64,000 nucleotides of DNA from T3Sed10-241 sp036751905 (GTDB lineage Bacteria > Bacteroidota > Bacteroidia > Flavobacteriales_D > Cryomorphaceae): contig DAIOTP010000002.1 in the NCBI GenBank assembly GCA_036751905.1, positions 1 through 64,000 of the forward strand, given 5' to 3'. The translations under genes were made by a program, and so were the position numbers. Shown piece after piece: positions 31,812 through 41,556 of the stretch. Each line of letters opens with the position of its first letter. The first letter of the stretch is position 1. The notes beneath the pieces were generated by a model. The model saw only the letters and a list, made by a program, of their open reading frames with translations. It made no database searches and was not told where the DNA came from.

Positions 31812-33824
31812 TTACGCCCTGTTCACTTCTTTTTCGGTTGCCAAAATTTTTTGCTCCATCAGCTGCATTTCCAATACGAAGGTGGTTCCGGGCCTGCCTT
31901 CCACACTGTCCACATCGATGATTGCATTGATGCCCTTGCAGCGCAGCAATATGTTGCGCCATCCGTTGCCATTTCCTTTGCTAAGCTTTTTGGTGTCAAA
32001 ACCTTGCCCATTGTCTTCAATGACGATGCTCAGCTCCCGGGCATCGCCAACCACCTGTATGAGTACATGGCTTGCGTCGGCATACTTGACCACGTTGTTT
32101 ACCCATTCCTGCACAATGCGGTACAGCGCAATTTCTTCCTTTTCGTCCAGTGCTGCGTGGAGGTGCAGGTCGGTATCTATTTGTATGCCATTCGTTTGGT
32201 TGAGCCTTTCGGCAAATTCGCGGATGCCAGCGCCCAAGCCGGCTTCGATCAGGGTAGAAGGCATCAGGTTGAATGCGATGTTCCGTATTTCGGTATGCAT
32301 ATCATCCAGCAAGCCATCGCTTTCTTTCACGATTTTCTCAGCGTAGGGGTCACCATGCTGGTCTTTCAGTCGGGCCACTGTGAGTTTGAGTGTAGAGATC
32401 AATTGCCCCATGCCATCGTGCAGGTCGCGAGCAAAGCGTTTTCTTTCCTCTTCCTGCATGCGAATTTCTGCCTGCATTTCAGTTTCCCTAAGCAATAAAT
32501 CTCTTTCGCGCGCAGCGAGTTGTGCTTTGCGCTTGTTGCGGTTGATCAGTGCCAGCAGCAGCAGCACCGAAAGCAGAGCAATCAATCCAAGTGCGATCGT
32601 GAGTATCAGATTGCGTTGCATTTTCGCCTCCTGCTCAGACAGTTGTGAAGCCTGCATGCTGAGATCATACTCCTTCTTGGCAGTCTCATATTTCACCTCC
32701 ATATGGGCCAGGGAGTTGGCATGGTTTTGAGTGAAAATGCTGTCCCTGGCTGCTGCATAGCGGTCAAGCATGTCATTGCCTCCCGCAATATCGCCCAGCA
32801 TGAAGTGCGACTGCGCCATGCTTCTGAGTATAGGCGCTGCAAAAGCCAAATAACCCGGATGCGCTTCGAGGATTTTAAGCGCTTGCTCTCCATAATCCTG
32901 AGCCTTCGCGGGATTCTCCAACGCATTCATGACCGCTGCTAGGTTGCTGTAAGCGTGAAATGAACTTTTCGGATGTTGCGCAATTCGCTCATCATCACCG
33001 AGCGAAATCAAATAGGCCTCCAGGGCCTGATGCAATTTGCCTTGCGTGTAGTACACATTGCCCAAATTGCCATGAAAAGCCAAATAGAGGTGGGTATTTC
33101 CCAAGCTGTCGGCCAGGGCGATGGCTTTCACGAAGGCATCTTCGGCCCATTCCAGATTGCCATTGCCGCGGTGGCACAAGCCCATATTGGCCAGCGAGAT
33201 GGCCTCCTCCCCCTTGAGTCCGAGCGAGCGCCTGATTTCCAGCGCCTCCCGGTGAAAATCAAGGGCTTTGTTGTAGCGCTGCAATTCCTGATGAATCAGC
33301 CCGATGTTGTTGAGGTGTATGGCTTTGGATTCCAAATCAGGTGCGCCTGTGGCCTCATTCAGGCCCATGGCTTTGTCAAAATGCTCCAAGGCCTTGTCAT
33401 AATTCCCTTCTTTCCAGAAAAACAAGCCGAGGTTGTTGTGTACCATCCCCTCAATCGAGGCAAAATGATGCAGCTCACTCCATTCCAGGGCTTGCTGCAT
33501 ATCAGCAAATGCCTCGGTCGAATTTCCGAGTTGGTCATGAATCATGCCGCGGGTATTGCGCAATTCGGCACGGCCAAACATTGAAGCATCCTGGGGTCCT
33601 ATAGATTCGCCCGCGTGCACAAGTGACAAGGCGCGGTCAAGGTCTTTGTAAATGAAATATGTCGCTGCCCGGTTATACGCGCGTTGTTTAGCTGAATCGC
33701 TTTCTGCGATTTCAATGTCTTGCAGTACTTTGATCGAATCGGCCTCCTGGGCCAATAGGCCGTGTACTCCCAGCAAGAGCGCGGCCTGTGTCAAGAGTAC
33801 CGTTTGCAACAGTCGGGCGATCAA
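31812..33824 (-). CDS. Sensor histidine kinase with TPR sensor domain
   Basis: A 670-residue HPK7-type kinase. It has a signal sequence (ALLLGVHGLLAQ), about eight tetratricopeptide repeats over residues 30-370 (for example AIHLNNIGLIHQELQRYNKA), a membrane helix near 397-420 (LILTIALGLIALLSVLLLLA), a coiled linker, the HisKA_3 motif RKRFARDLHDGMGQL with phosphoacceptor H469, and a HATPase domain (NNVVKYADASH, EDNGQGF, then a GNGWRN motif). The TPRs probably lie outside the cytoplasmic membrane. The start is TTG at 33824. It partners with the downstream NarL-type regulator. Confidence 0.92.
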   Translation of the reverse strand: MIARLLQTVLLTQAALLLGVHGLLAQEADSIKVLQDIEIAESDSAKQRAYNRAATYFIYKDLDRALSLVHAGESIGPQDASMFGRAELRNTRGMIHDQLGNSTEAFADMQQALEWSELHHFASIEGMVHNNLGLFFWKEGNYDKALEHFDKAMGLNEATGAPDLESKAIHLNNIGLIHQELQRYNKALDFHREALEIRRSLGLKGEEAISLANMGLCHRGNGNLEWAEDAFVKAIALADSLGNTHLYLAFHGNLGNVYYTQGKLHQALEAYLISLGDDERIAQHPKSSFHAYSNLAAVMNALENPAKAQDYGEQALKILEAHPGYLAFAAPILRSMAQSHFMLGDIAGGNDMLDRYAAARDSIFTQNHANSLAHMEVKYETAKKEYDLSMQASQLSEQEAKMQRNLILTIALGLIALLSVLLLLALINRNKRKAQLAARERDLLLRETEMQAEIRMQEEERKRFARDLHDGMGQLISTLKLTVARLKDQHGDPYAEKIVKESDGLLDDMHTEIRNIAFNLMPSTLIEAGLGAGIREFAERLNQTNGIQIDTDLHLHAALDEKEEIALYRIVQEWVNNVVKYADASHVLIQVVGDARELSIVIEDNGQGFDTKKLSKGNGNGWRNILLRCKGINAIIDVDSVEGRPGTTFVLEMQLMEQKILATEKEVNRA

Positions 33825-33925
33825 AAGATAGATTTTTTGCCCGAAATATACTGCGAAAGAATTTTACTTGATTGCAAAATTTCAGCAACACTCTCAAAGC
33901 GGCACCTTGTTCCCTTCCGAAAAAA

Positions 33926-35971
33926 TCACATGCCGTCCAGCAGGCGCTGATCAACGAGGTTAGGGAGGGTCACCTTCAGCCTGGGCTCGGCTTCCATGGC
34001 GCGCTTGATGGCAAAAATCGCTCCTTCATTGCGCGCCCAACTGCGGCGGGCTATGCCGTTGTTCACATCCCAGTGCAGCATGCTTTCAAGGCGTTTTTCG
34101 CTTTGTGGGGTGCCATCGAGCAGCATGCCGAAGCCACCGTTGATCACCTCACCCCAGCCTACACCGCCACCATTGTGCAGGCTTACCCAAGTAGCCCCTC
34201 GAAAGGCATCGCCTACGAAGTTTTGTACGGCCATGTCGGCGGTGAAGGAAGAGCCATCGTAGATGTTGCTTGTTTCCCGGTAAGGGCTGTCCGTACCCGA
34301 CACGTCGTGGTGGTCGCGGCCTAGAATCACCGGACCTATTTCGCCCATGGCGATGGCTTCATTGAAAGCCTTGGCAATGCGCATACGCCCTTCGGCATCG
34401 GCGTAGAGGATACGGGCCTGTGAGCCCACCACCAGTTTGTTGGCTTCAGCCTGCCGTATCCAGTGGAGGTTGTCCTCCATTTGTTGCCTGATTTCATCGG
34501 GTGCATCTTTGGCCATATCTTCAAGCACTTCTGCAGCGAGGCGGTCGGTGGTGCGGAGGTCCTCAGCCTTGCCACTGCCACACACCCAGCGGAAGGGTCC
34601 AAAGCCATAATCAAAGCACAATGGCCCGAGGATGTCCTGCACATAGCTGGGGTAGCGGAAGTGGAGACCATCGGGGCCCATGATGTCAGCCCCTGCACGG
34701 CTGGCTTCCAGCAGGAAGGCGTTGCCATAATCAAAGAAGTAGGTGCCGCGTGCCGCGTGGGCGTTTACAGCGGCCGCATGCCTGCGCAGCGATGATTGTA
34801 CGGCCTCTTTGAAGGCATTGGGATCATCGGCCATGCGGCGGTTGCTTTCCTCAAAGCTGAGCCCCACGGGATAGTAGCCGCCAGCCCAGGGGTTGTGCAG
34901 TGAGCTTTGGTCGGATCCGAGGTCGATAAATATTTCTTCGGCAAGCAATTTTTCCCACACGTCCACCACATTGCCCAAATAAGCAATGCTTACCACTTCT
35001 TTGGCAGCTTTGGCCGCCTTCACACGCGCCACAAGGTGGGGCAAGTTTGTGATGATTTCGTCCACCCATCCCTGACTATGTCGGGTGTGGGCGGCTTTTG
35101 GGTTTACCTCAGCGCACACGGTGATGCACCCGGCAATGTTGCCCGCCTTGGGTTGTGCACCGCTCATGCCACCGAGGCCGCTGGTTACAAACAATTTGCC
35201 GGCAAGGCTTTCACCATTTTTGGAAATTTTGCGGCCTGCATTGAGTACGGTAATGGCGGTACCATGCACAATACCTTGTGGGCCAATATACATAAAGCTT
35301 CCTGCGGTCATTTGCCCAAACTGGGTTACGCCCAAAGCGTTGAAGCGCTCCCAATCATCGGGTTTGGAATAGTTCGGCACCATCATGCCATTGGTTACCA
35401 CCACACGTGGCGCGCTTTTGCTGGATGGAAACAAGCCCATGGGGTGGCCGCTGTACATCACCAGGGTTTGCTCTTCGCTCATTTCGCTGAGGTATTGCAT
35501 GGGGAGCAGGTATTGGGCCCAGTTTTGGAAAACGGCCCCATTGCCTCCATAGGTGATGAGCTCATGGGGGTGTTGTGCCACAGCCGGATCCAGGTTGTTC
35601 TGGATCATGAGCATAATGGCCGCTGCCTGCTTGCTGCGTGCCGGATATTGGGCCATAGGCCGCGCATGCATGGCATAATCCGGACGAAAGCGGTACATGT
35701 ATATACGCCCATAATGCTCCAGCTCATAGCGAAACTCAGGGGCCAGGGTGGCATGATGCCTGGGCGGAAAGTACCTCAGGGCATTGGAAATGGCCAATTT
35801 TTTTTCATCGGGGCCAAGTATTTCCTTTCGCCGGGGAGCATGGTTTACAGCTGATTGATAAGGCTTGGGCAGGGGAAGTTCGCTGGGGATACCTTGGCGT
35901 ATGGCTTTTTGAAAAGCTTGCAAGGCAGTGTCGGGGCTTTGGGTGGTGTGGTTCATGCTTGCTTGGTTCAT
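33926..35971 (-). CDS. hutU: Urocanate hydratase
   Basis: Converts urocanate to imidazolone propionate in histidine degradation, with tightly bound NAD. The 681-residue product has TYGGNGAVFQNWAQYLL near residue 140, YSGHPMGLFPSS, the GGMSGAQPKAGNIAG NAD-binding region near 275, AYLGNVVDVWEKLL, DQSSLHNPWAGGYYPVGLSFEE and C-terminal GRDHHDVSGTDSPYRETS with NFVGDAFRGATWVSLHNGGG. It is about 120 residues longer than the well-studied Pseudomonas type, matching a longer form found in Bacteroidota. No other hut gene is in the window. The start overlaps the DUF5522 stop by ATGA. Confidence 0.95.
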   Translation of the reverse strand: MNQASMNHTTQSPDTALQAFQKAIRQGIPSELPLPKPYQSAVNHAPRRKEILGPDEKKLAISNALRYFPPRHHATLAPEFRYELEHYGRIYMYRFRPDYAMHARPMAQYPARSKQAAAIMLMIQNNLDPAVAQHPHELITYGGNGAVFQNWAQYLLPMQYLSEMSEEQTLVMYSGHPMGLFPSSKSAPRVVVTNGMMVPNYSKPDDWERFNALGVTQFGQMTAGSFMYIGPQGIVHGTAITVLNAGRKISKNGESLAGKLFVTSGLGGMSGAQPKAGNIAGCITVCAEVNPKAAHTRHSQGWVDEIITNLPHLVARVKAAKAAKEVVSIAYLGNVVDVWEKLLAEEIFIDLGSDQSSLHNPWAGGYYPVGLSFEESNRRMADDPNAFKEAVQSSLRRHAAAVNAHAARGTYFFDYGNAFLLEASRAGADIMGPDGLHFRYPSYVQDILGPLCFDYGFGPFRWVCGSGKAEDLRTTDRLAAEVLEDMAKDAPDEIRQQMEDNLHWIRQAEANKLVVGSQARILYADAEGRMRIAKAFNEAIAMGEIGPVILGRDHHDVSGTDSPYRETSNIYDGSSFTADMAVQNFVGDAFRGATWVSLHNGGGVGWGEVINGGFGMLLDGTPQSEKRLESMLHWDVNNGIARRSWARNEGAIFAIKRAMEAEPRLKVTLPNLVDQRLLDGM

Positions 35972-36141
35972 TTGCTAAAGCGGCCTTTTTTTCGGTCGAA
36001 ACCATAAGGACAATGCTTGCAGCCGTTTTGGCAGCAGTAGCCGCGCTTGAGCAGGTACTTGGCTGTGAATACAATATAACCCTCTGCGGTATGGTAGAAG
36101 TCATCGGGTTCGAGTTCGGTGCTGCTGCTGAAACTACTCAT
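35968..36141 (-). CDS. DUF5522 small cysteine-rich protein
   Basis: A 57-residue protein matching the Bacteroidota DUF5522 family: EPDDFYHTAEGYIVFTAKYL followed by LKRGYCCQNGCKHCPYG. The four cysteines and a histidine (CCxxxCKHC) could bind metal. The function is unknown. ATG at 36141 gives the usual size; an in-frame upstream ATG at 36213 would add 24 residues that do not resemble the family. It overlaps hutU by ATGA, so they are probably co-transcribed. Confidence 0.85.
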   Translation of the reverse strand: MSSFSSSTELEPDDFYHTAEGYIVFTAKYLLKRGYCCQNGCKHCPYGFDRKKGRFSK

Positions 36142-36353
36142 CGGGCAAATTTCGCCTTTTTGTGCGAAAGTCAAAGGAGCTAACATTCCCATAGGGCCCT
36201 TGTTCAAATTCAAGCCGGCCTCGTATGGCCTTGGCTGTAGCAGTGTAAGCGGTGCGCCTCAGGCGGCTGTGTGAAGGTAAGGGGAAAGGTGACGCACGGC
36301 GCATCCTTTTTTTTGGATATTTGCGCTGCTGCAAAACAAATGCATGCCTGCAC

Positions 36354-37511
36354 GTGCGTCCCGAGTCGAAGCCTCTGAAAATAGCCGTCAATACCCGTTT
36401 GCTGCTCAAGAACAAGCTTGAGGGTATTGGTTGGTTTACCTACGAAACGCTCAGGCGTATGGTGGCAGCCCACCCCGAGGTGCAGTGGTATTTCCTTTTC
36501 GACCGCAAGCCGGATGCGTCTTTTCTGTTCGGTGACAATGTACATCCGATGGTGCTTCAACCGCAGGCGCGGCATCCGTTTTTGTTTTATCTCTGGTTTG
36601 AGTGGGCGGTACCGGCAGCTTTGCGCAAAATAGGTGCCGACCTCTTCCTCTCACCCGATGGGTATATTTCGTTGTGCACGGAGGTGCCCACCCTTGCGGT
36701 GATCCATGACCTCAATTTTGAACATTACCCTGAGGATCTGCCCATGCTGCAGCGCGCTTACTACCGGCATTACTTCCCGAAATTTGCCCGTAAGGCTTTA
36801 CGCATCGCTACGGTGAGCGATTTTTCCCGAAAGGATATAGCCCATCAATACGGCGTAGACATCTCAAAGATTGACGTAGTGCACAATGGTGTCAACGAGG
36901 AATTTGCACCCATTTCGGAAAATGAAAAAGCGCGGATACGTGCACAATACGCGGAGGGATGTCCCTACTTTCTTTTCGTTGGGGCCCTGCACCCAAGAAA
37001 AAACCTTGCCCGTTTGTTTGAGGCTTTTGATCAGTTCAAAATCAATGACATGGAGCAGGTGAAACTGGTGGTTGTGGGCGAGCGCAAGTGGTGGACGCCT
37101 CCCATAGCAAAGGCTTATGGTGATATGCAATACAGGGATGATGTGGTTTTTACCGGAAGGTTGCAGCCCGACGAGCTGAGGCTCATTACAGGTGCTGCCC
37201 TTGCCAGTACCTACGTGAGCTATTTTGAAGGATTCGGTATACCCATCGTGGAGGCATTTCGCTGTGGTACGCCCGTCATCACTGCCAATGCCACCGCCAC
37301 TGCCGATGTGGGTGGGGATGCTGCTTTGTTGGTGAATCCGTTCAGTGTTGCCGAAATTGCCGATGCCATGAGCCGGGTATCGACCGAACCAGGGCTCAGG
37401 CAGCGCCTTTCGCAAGCGGGTTTAGACAGGTCAAGCATGTTTTCATGGGATCAGGCAGCGCTGCAACTTTGGGCTGCCATAAAGGCTTGCCTCCCTTCTG
37501 ACCGCGGTTGA
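36354..37511 (+). CDS. Glycosyltransferase family 4
   Basis: A GT-B enzyme of about 385 residues. LKIAVNTRLLLKNKLEGIG..FTYE near the N-terminus, VPTLAVIHDLNFEHYPEDLP, RIATVSDFSRKDIAHQYGV, PYFLFVGALHPRKNLARLFEAF and FEGFGIPIVEAFRCGTPVITAN (the E-x7-E donor motif) are clear. The start is uncertain: the longest frame begins at GTG 36252, but the first part looks non-coding and a -7-like GATATTTG lies at 36316-36323, so GTG 36354 is preferred. It begins the second glycan segment. The upstream DUF5522 gene is divergent. Confidence 0.88.
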   Translation: MRPESKPLKIAVNTRLLLKNKLEGIGWFTYETLRRMVAAHPEVQWYFLFDRKPDASFLFGDNVHPMVLQPQARHPFLFYLWFEWAVPAALRKIGADLFLSPDGYISLCTEVPTLAVIHDLNFEHYPEDLPMLQRAYYRHYFPKFARKALRIATVSDFSRKDIAHQYGVDISKIDVVHNGVNEEFAPISENEKARIRAQYAEGCPYFLFVGALHPRKNLARLFEAFDQFKINDMEQVKLVVVGERKWWTPPIAKAYGDMQYRDDVVFTGRLQPDELRLITGAALASTYVSYFEGFGIPIVEAFRCGTPVITANATATADVGGDAALLVNPFSVAEIADAMSRVSTEPGLRQRLSQAGLDRSSMFSWDQAALQLWAAIKACLPSDRG

Positions 37512-37663
37512 GCTTTTGGATCGTTGGTTCGGTCGAAATGTCTTTTTTTCTCAATGCTGTGCTCCTCAGCAGCAATTACATGCCATTTAGCCCAAAAATG
37601 TTTGCACCTTTGTGGTACGATCGGCTGTTTGTTTTTTGCGGAAGCAGCTAAGGGTCAAGCTAT

Positions 37664-39106
37664 ATGCAAAAGAAATTTCTATCGAACCTCGGCTTGCTTT
37701 TGCTGCTCAATCTGTTGGTGAAGCCCCTCTACATTCTCGGCATCGATGCTGAGGTGCAAAACAGGGTAGGGCAGGAGAGCTATGGAATTTACTTTGCACT
37801 GTTGAACCTCAGCTTTGTGTTCAATATTCTTATTGACTTGGGCATCAATAATTTTAACAACAGGAATATTTCCCAAAATGAGCAGCTCATTGGCAAGCAT
37901 TTCTCTAAGCTATTCAGCGCTAAGGCCCTGCTCGCCTTTTTGTACGCGGCAGTTACCTTGTTGCTTGGGCTGGTGCTAGGCTACCGAAGCGGTGAGTTTT
38001 GGATATTGGGGGTGTTGGTATTCAATCAGGTACTGGTATCGTTCATTCTTTTTGCACGCAGCAATCTGGCGGCCCTTCATCTATTTAAACGTGATGGGGT
38101 AGTATCGGTACTTGACCGGTCACTGCTTATAGTATTGTGTGGTATTTTGCTTTTCAGCAGTGCTACAGGTGGTCATTTTGATATACTGTGGTTCATTTAT
38201 CTGCAAACATTGGCATACACCCTCACCTTGGTCATCGCTTTGTTGATGGTAGGACCGCGTTCGGGGCGCCTCCATTGGAATTTCGATTACCTCTTCAGCC
38301 TGCATATTTTCAAGAAGAGCCTCCCATTTGCCCTTTTGATTTTATCAGGGAGCATTTATACCCGCATTGATGGCATCATGCTTGAAAATATGCTGCCCGA
38401 CGGGAGCTTCAGGGCGGGCAATTACGCCCAGGGCTTCCGTTTTTATGAAGCTGCCTGCATGTTTGCCTACCTCTTTGCAGTACTCTTGTTGCCCATTTAC
38501 TCCCGGATGTTGAAAGATGGCGAGCGGGTGCGCAGTCTGGTAGAGTTGTCGGGCCGTATTTTGCTGGGCATCGGGCTGTATGCAGGTATACTTTTTCTTT
38601 TTCACAGTGACTGGTTGCTGCGTTGGCGTTATGTGAATGTGCATGAGGAGTCGGTGATGGCGTTCAGCGCGCTCATGGTGGGCTTCCTCGGTATGTGCAT
38701 GTTTTATATTTATGGCACCTTGATGACTGCCAATGGCAACCTGAGGCAGCTCAACATCATATCCTACATTGGTCTGCTCATCAATGTGGTGCTCAACCTC
38801 ATCCTTATTCCGAAGTACTTCGCTTTTGGTGCGGCGCTCACCACCATGGTGACCCAACTTTTTGCCGGGCTTGCGCAGCTCGTTTTCGTGGCTTACCATT
38901 TCAAATTTGGTGTGAACTGGCGTATGGTGGGGCAGTTTTTTCTCTTCGGGTTTATGTTTTTGACGCTCAATTACCTGCTTGATTTGTATGTGCCTGGTGC
39001 TTTTCAGCAAATGATGCTCGCAGCCATTGGCGGCCTTCTGCTCTTGCTTTTGAGCGGAATGCTGCGTGTGCGCAAAATATGGGCCTTTGTGAAAGCGGAA
39101 GATTGA
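37664..39106 (+). CDS. Oligosaccharide flippase, Wzx-like
   Basis: A 480-residue integral membrane protein with about 13-14 hydrophobic helices, resembling polysaccharide biosynthesis (MATE-superfamily) flippases that move lipid-linked repeat units across the inner membrane. The features are LLLLLNLLVKPLYILGIDAE at the N-terminus, LSFVFNILIDLGINNFNNR, and polar residues at helix ends such as KSLPFALLILSGSIYTRIDGIML. The location between glycosyltransferase genes and the Wzz- and Wzy-like genes supports this. Substrate unknown. Confidence 0.9.
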   Translation: MQKKFLSNLGLLLLLNLLVKPLYILGIDAEVQNRVGQESYGIYFALLNLSFVFNILIDLGINNFNNRNISQNEQLIGKHFSKLFSAKALLAFLYAAVTLLLGLVLGYRSGEFWILGVLVFNQVLVSFILFARSNLAALHLFKRDGVVSVLDRSLLIVLCGILLFSSATGGHFDILWFIYLQTLAYTLTLVIALLMVGPRSGRLHWNFDYLFSLHIFKKSLPFALLILSGSIYTRIDGIMLENMLPDGSFRAGNYAQGFRFYEAACMFAYLFAVLLLPIYSRMLKDGERVRSLVELSGRILLGIGLYAGILFLFHSDWLLRWRYVNVHEESVMAFSALMVGFLGMCMFYIYGTLMTANGNLRQLNIISYIGLLINVVLNLILIPKYFAFGAALTTMVTQLFAGLAQLVFVAYHFKFGVNWRMVGQFFLFGFMFLTLNYLLDLYVPGAFQQMMLAAIGGLLLLLLSGMLRVRKIWAFVKAED

Positions 39107-39132
39107 TGCCTGTAGGCGCATCTCATAATTGC

Positions 39133-39140
39133 TACATTTG
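39133..39140 (+). promoter_or_regulatory. -7 promoter element upstream of the Wzz-like gene
   Basis: TACATTTG, an exact TAnnTTTG match, 27 bases before the ATG. The nearest TTG upstream is 27 bases away, longer than usual. Confidence 0.45.
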
Positions 39141-39166
39141 CACCGTTTTTATCCAAATATGATTTG

Positions 39167-40114
39167 ATGGAATCCAATGAATTCAATTTCAAAGCGCTTG
39201 TTGACCTTGTTCTTGCGCGATGGAAGGTGTTGATTGTAGTCGCCCTGATTGGGGGTGCTGCCGGAGCAATTGTTTCTATGCCCTACTTTATGCCGCCGCG
39301 CTACATGTCGGTGGCGGTGGCTTACCCGGTCAATACGGTGAAGTACAGCGATGAGTCGGAAACGGAGCAGCTGCTCCAGGTGTTTGAAGCCAGTTCGGTG
39401 CGGGATTCAATCATTGAAAAATTTGATTTGTATACGCGGTATGATCTTGAGCGGGGTACTCCTGAGGCGCGGTATTATTTGCTTGGGGAGTACAACGACC
39501 GCTTTGTGGTGAGGAAAACGCTCTACGAATCAGTGCGTTTGGAGGTATATGACGAAGACCCACAAATAGCGCGCGATATGGCAAGCGAGGTGTTGCGGTT
39601 GGTGAACAAAAAGTTCAACGAACTGGCCAATGAGCGCGGACGCAACCTTGCCAAGTCCTACAAGATGCAGATGGACTACCAGCAATCTATCATCGATAGT
39701 GTCGACAATCTGCTCAATGCTTTAAGCAGTTCGAAAGGCCTTATGGATTACCAGGCCCAGTCGCGGGAGTTGGTGCGGGGCTATGTGGAAAGCATTAAAG
39801 GAGGCAGTAACAGCGCGCGCAAGGAGCTTGAAGACATGATGGCCAACGCCCAGGAAGCAGGCAATACCATGGTGATGTTGCAGCAGCTCACACGGGTGTC
39901 GGTTGACCGGCGCAGTGAGGTAGAGCGCGGGCATCTTTTTTGGCGTGAATTTGCTTTTCGCGACATCAACTACATTGATGTGATTGTGGAACCTGAGGTA
40001 GCCGACAAAAAAGCATGGCCTACACGCTGGCTTATCGTACTGCTCAGCACAGGAGCCGCCGTTCTTTTGGCCATGGTATTGATTGCCTTATCGAGCTCAG
40101 CCCGCCGTCTATGA
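39167..40114 (+). CDS. Wzz-like chain-length/polysaccharide co-polymerase protein
   Basis: A 315-residue inner membrane protein with two membrane segments, near residues 20-45 (LIVVALIGGAAGAIVSMPYF) and 285-310 (LIVLLSTGAAVLLAMVLIAL), flanking a long, helical periplasmic region. This Wzz-type topology, with WPTRWLIVLLSTG before the second helix (the proline-containing Wzz motif region), fits a chain-length regulator. No tyrosine kinase domain is present. ATG at 39167 follows an in-frame TTG. It overlaps the next gene by ATGA. Confidence 0.8.
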   Translation: MESNEFNFKALVDLVLARWKVLIVVALIGGAAGAIVSMPYFMPPRYMSVAVAYPVNTVKYSDESETEQLLQVFEASSVRDSIIEKFDLYTRYDLERGTPEARYYLLGEYNDRFVVRKTLYESVRLEVYDEDPQIARDMASEVLRLVNKKFNELANERGRNLAKSYKMQMDYQQSIIDSVDNLLNALSSSKGLMDYQAQSRELVRGYVESIKGGSNSARKELEDMMANAQEAGNTMVMLQQLTRVSVDRRSEVERGHLFWREFAFRDINYIDVIVEPEVADKKAWPTRWLIVLLSTGAAVLLAMVLIALSSSARRL

Positions 40115-41556
40115 CCTTCGATGTCCACAAGGAACTGGCCCGGCCGCGCAACCTTGTGCTTTTTGGCTTGGTGTTTTCTGTGGCCAATGCATACGCCATT
40201 TACAAGGACTTTGCGCTCTTAGGACTTTTGCCTGTAGCGGTGTTGCTTGGCTTGGTCATGGTGTATAAGCCCCGCTGGGCGGTGCTGTTCATTGCGTTCA
40301 CCATGCCACTTTCCATCAATTTTGAGGACATCGCCCAGCTTGGTGGTATTGGTATTTCGCTGCCTACGGAGCCCATCATGGTGGGTCTTATGTTTTTGTA
40401 TGTGTTGCATTTGGGTACCGGGGGCAAAGTGGAGGCTGGCTTCGTCAGGCATCCGCTTACTTTGGTCATTATGGGCAGCGTGGTGTGGATGTTGATTACT
40501 ACGCTTACCAGCAGCATTCCTGTCGTTTCTGCCAAATTTCTGCTCGCGCGGCTGTGGTTTTTGATGAGCATGTATTTTGTGACAGGTGTATTTATGGGCG
40601 ATGCCAAGTTCTTGCGCCACTTCTTGCTTGCATTGATTGGTGGCATGGGCATAGTGATTGTGTACACGCTTTTGCACCATGCTTCATACGCTTTTGGCGA
40701 AAAGCCCGCCCACTGGGTGATGTACCCTTTCTTCAAGGACCACACCTCCTATGGGGCTTTGATCGCCTTGCTCTTGCCCCTTGTCATTTTCCATTTTTGG
40801 CAAGCTCCATGGGCCTCCTTTCAGAAATACCTTTTTACGGCTTTGCTCGGATTGTTTTTGCTCGGTCTGCTCTTTTCATATACCCGGGCGGCATGGGTCA
40901 GTCTCGGTGTGGCCTTACCCGTATGGCTCCTGATACGGCTCAAGGTCGATATGAAGCTTATCGTTCTCGCACTTGCAGTGCTGGTGGGATTGTTTTTCGC
41001 TTTCGAGGATACCATAAGCCACCAGCTTTCTAAAAATAGCCAGGATTCTTCAGGCGACTTCCGCGAACACATTCAGTCAATTACCAATGTATCCAGTGAT
41101 GCCTCCAACCTCGAGCGCCTCAACAGGTGGAACAGTGCGCTGCGCATGTTTGCCGAAAGGCCACACATGGGCTATGGGCCCGGCACTTACATGTTTCAAT
41201 ACGCCATATTCCAGAAGAGCCGTGACAAAACCATCATCTCTACCAACCAGGCCGACGGCGGCAATGCCCACAGTGAGTACCTGGGGCCCCTTTCGGAGCA
41301 AGGCTGGCCCGGAGCACTCTTCGTGTTGTTGGTATTCGGAATGTCACTTTATGTGGGGATCAAGCTGTATTACAAGGTTGGTGACCCCTACACCAAAGGA
41401 TTGGTTATGTGTATGGTACTGGGGCTAGTCACGTACTATGTGCACGGAGCGCTAAACAATTTTCTGGATACCGACAAAGCAAGCGTCCCGGTATGGGGAT
41501 TTATGGCCGCTTTTGTGGCCATTCAGCTGCAGCTCAAGCGGGGTACGCTTACTTGA
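40111..41556 (+). CDS. O-antigen ligase/polymerase family protein (Wzy/WaaL-like)
   Basis: A 481-residue membrane protein with about 11-12 helices and a large periplasmic loop near residues 315-405. LLGLLFSYTRAAWVSLGVAL (R in YTRA) precedes the loop, and the loop contains PHMGYGPGTYMFQYA and NAHSEYLGPLSEQGWPGALF with the His and Arg pattern of the Wzy_C/O-antigen ligase family. It may polymerise repeat units or ligate glycan to lipid; the sequence does not separate these. The start in an ATGA junction is preferred to a longer frame. It converges with the next gene, overlapping by 8 bases. Confidence 0.88.
   Translation: MTFDVHKELARPRNLVLFGLVFSVANAYAIYKDFALLGLLPVAVLLGLVMVYKPRWAVLFIAFTMPLSINFEDIAQLGGIGISLPTEPIMVGLMFLYVLHLGTGGKVEAGFVRHPLTLVIMGSVVWMLITTLTSSIPVVSAKFLLARLWFLMSMYFVTGVFMGDAKFLRHFLLALIGGMGIVIVYTLLHHASYAFGEKPAHWVMYPFFKDHTSYGALIALLLPLVIFHFWQAPWASFQKYLFTALLGLFLLGLLFSYTRAAWVSLGVALPVWLLIRLKVDMKLIVLALAVLVGLFFAFEDTISHQLSKNSQDSSGDFREHIQSITNVSSDASNLERLNRWNSALRMFAERPHMGYGPGTYMFQYAIFQKSRDKTIISTNQADGGNAHSEYLGPLSEQGWPGALFVLLVFGMSLYVGIKLYYKVGDPYTKGLVMCMVLGLVTYYVHGALNNFLDTDKASVPVWGFMAAFVAIQLQLKRGTLT

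Noticed and set aside
34907..35854. 315-codon open frame opposite hutU
   Set aside because: Antisense to a well-supported gene and without family features.
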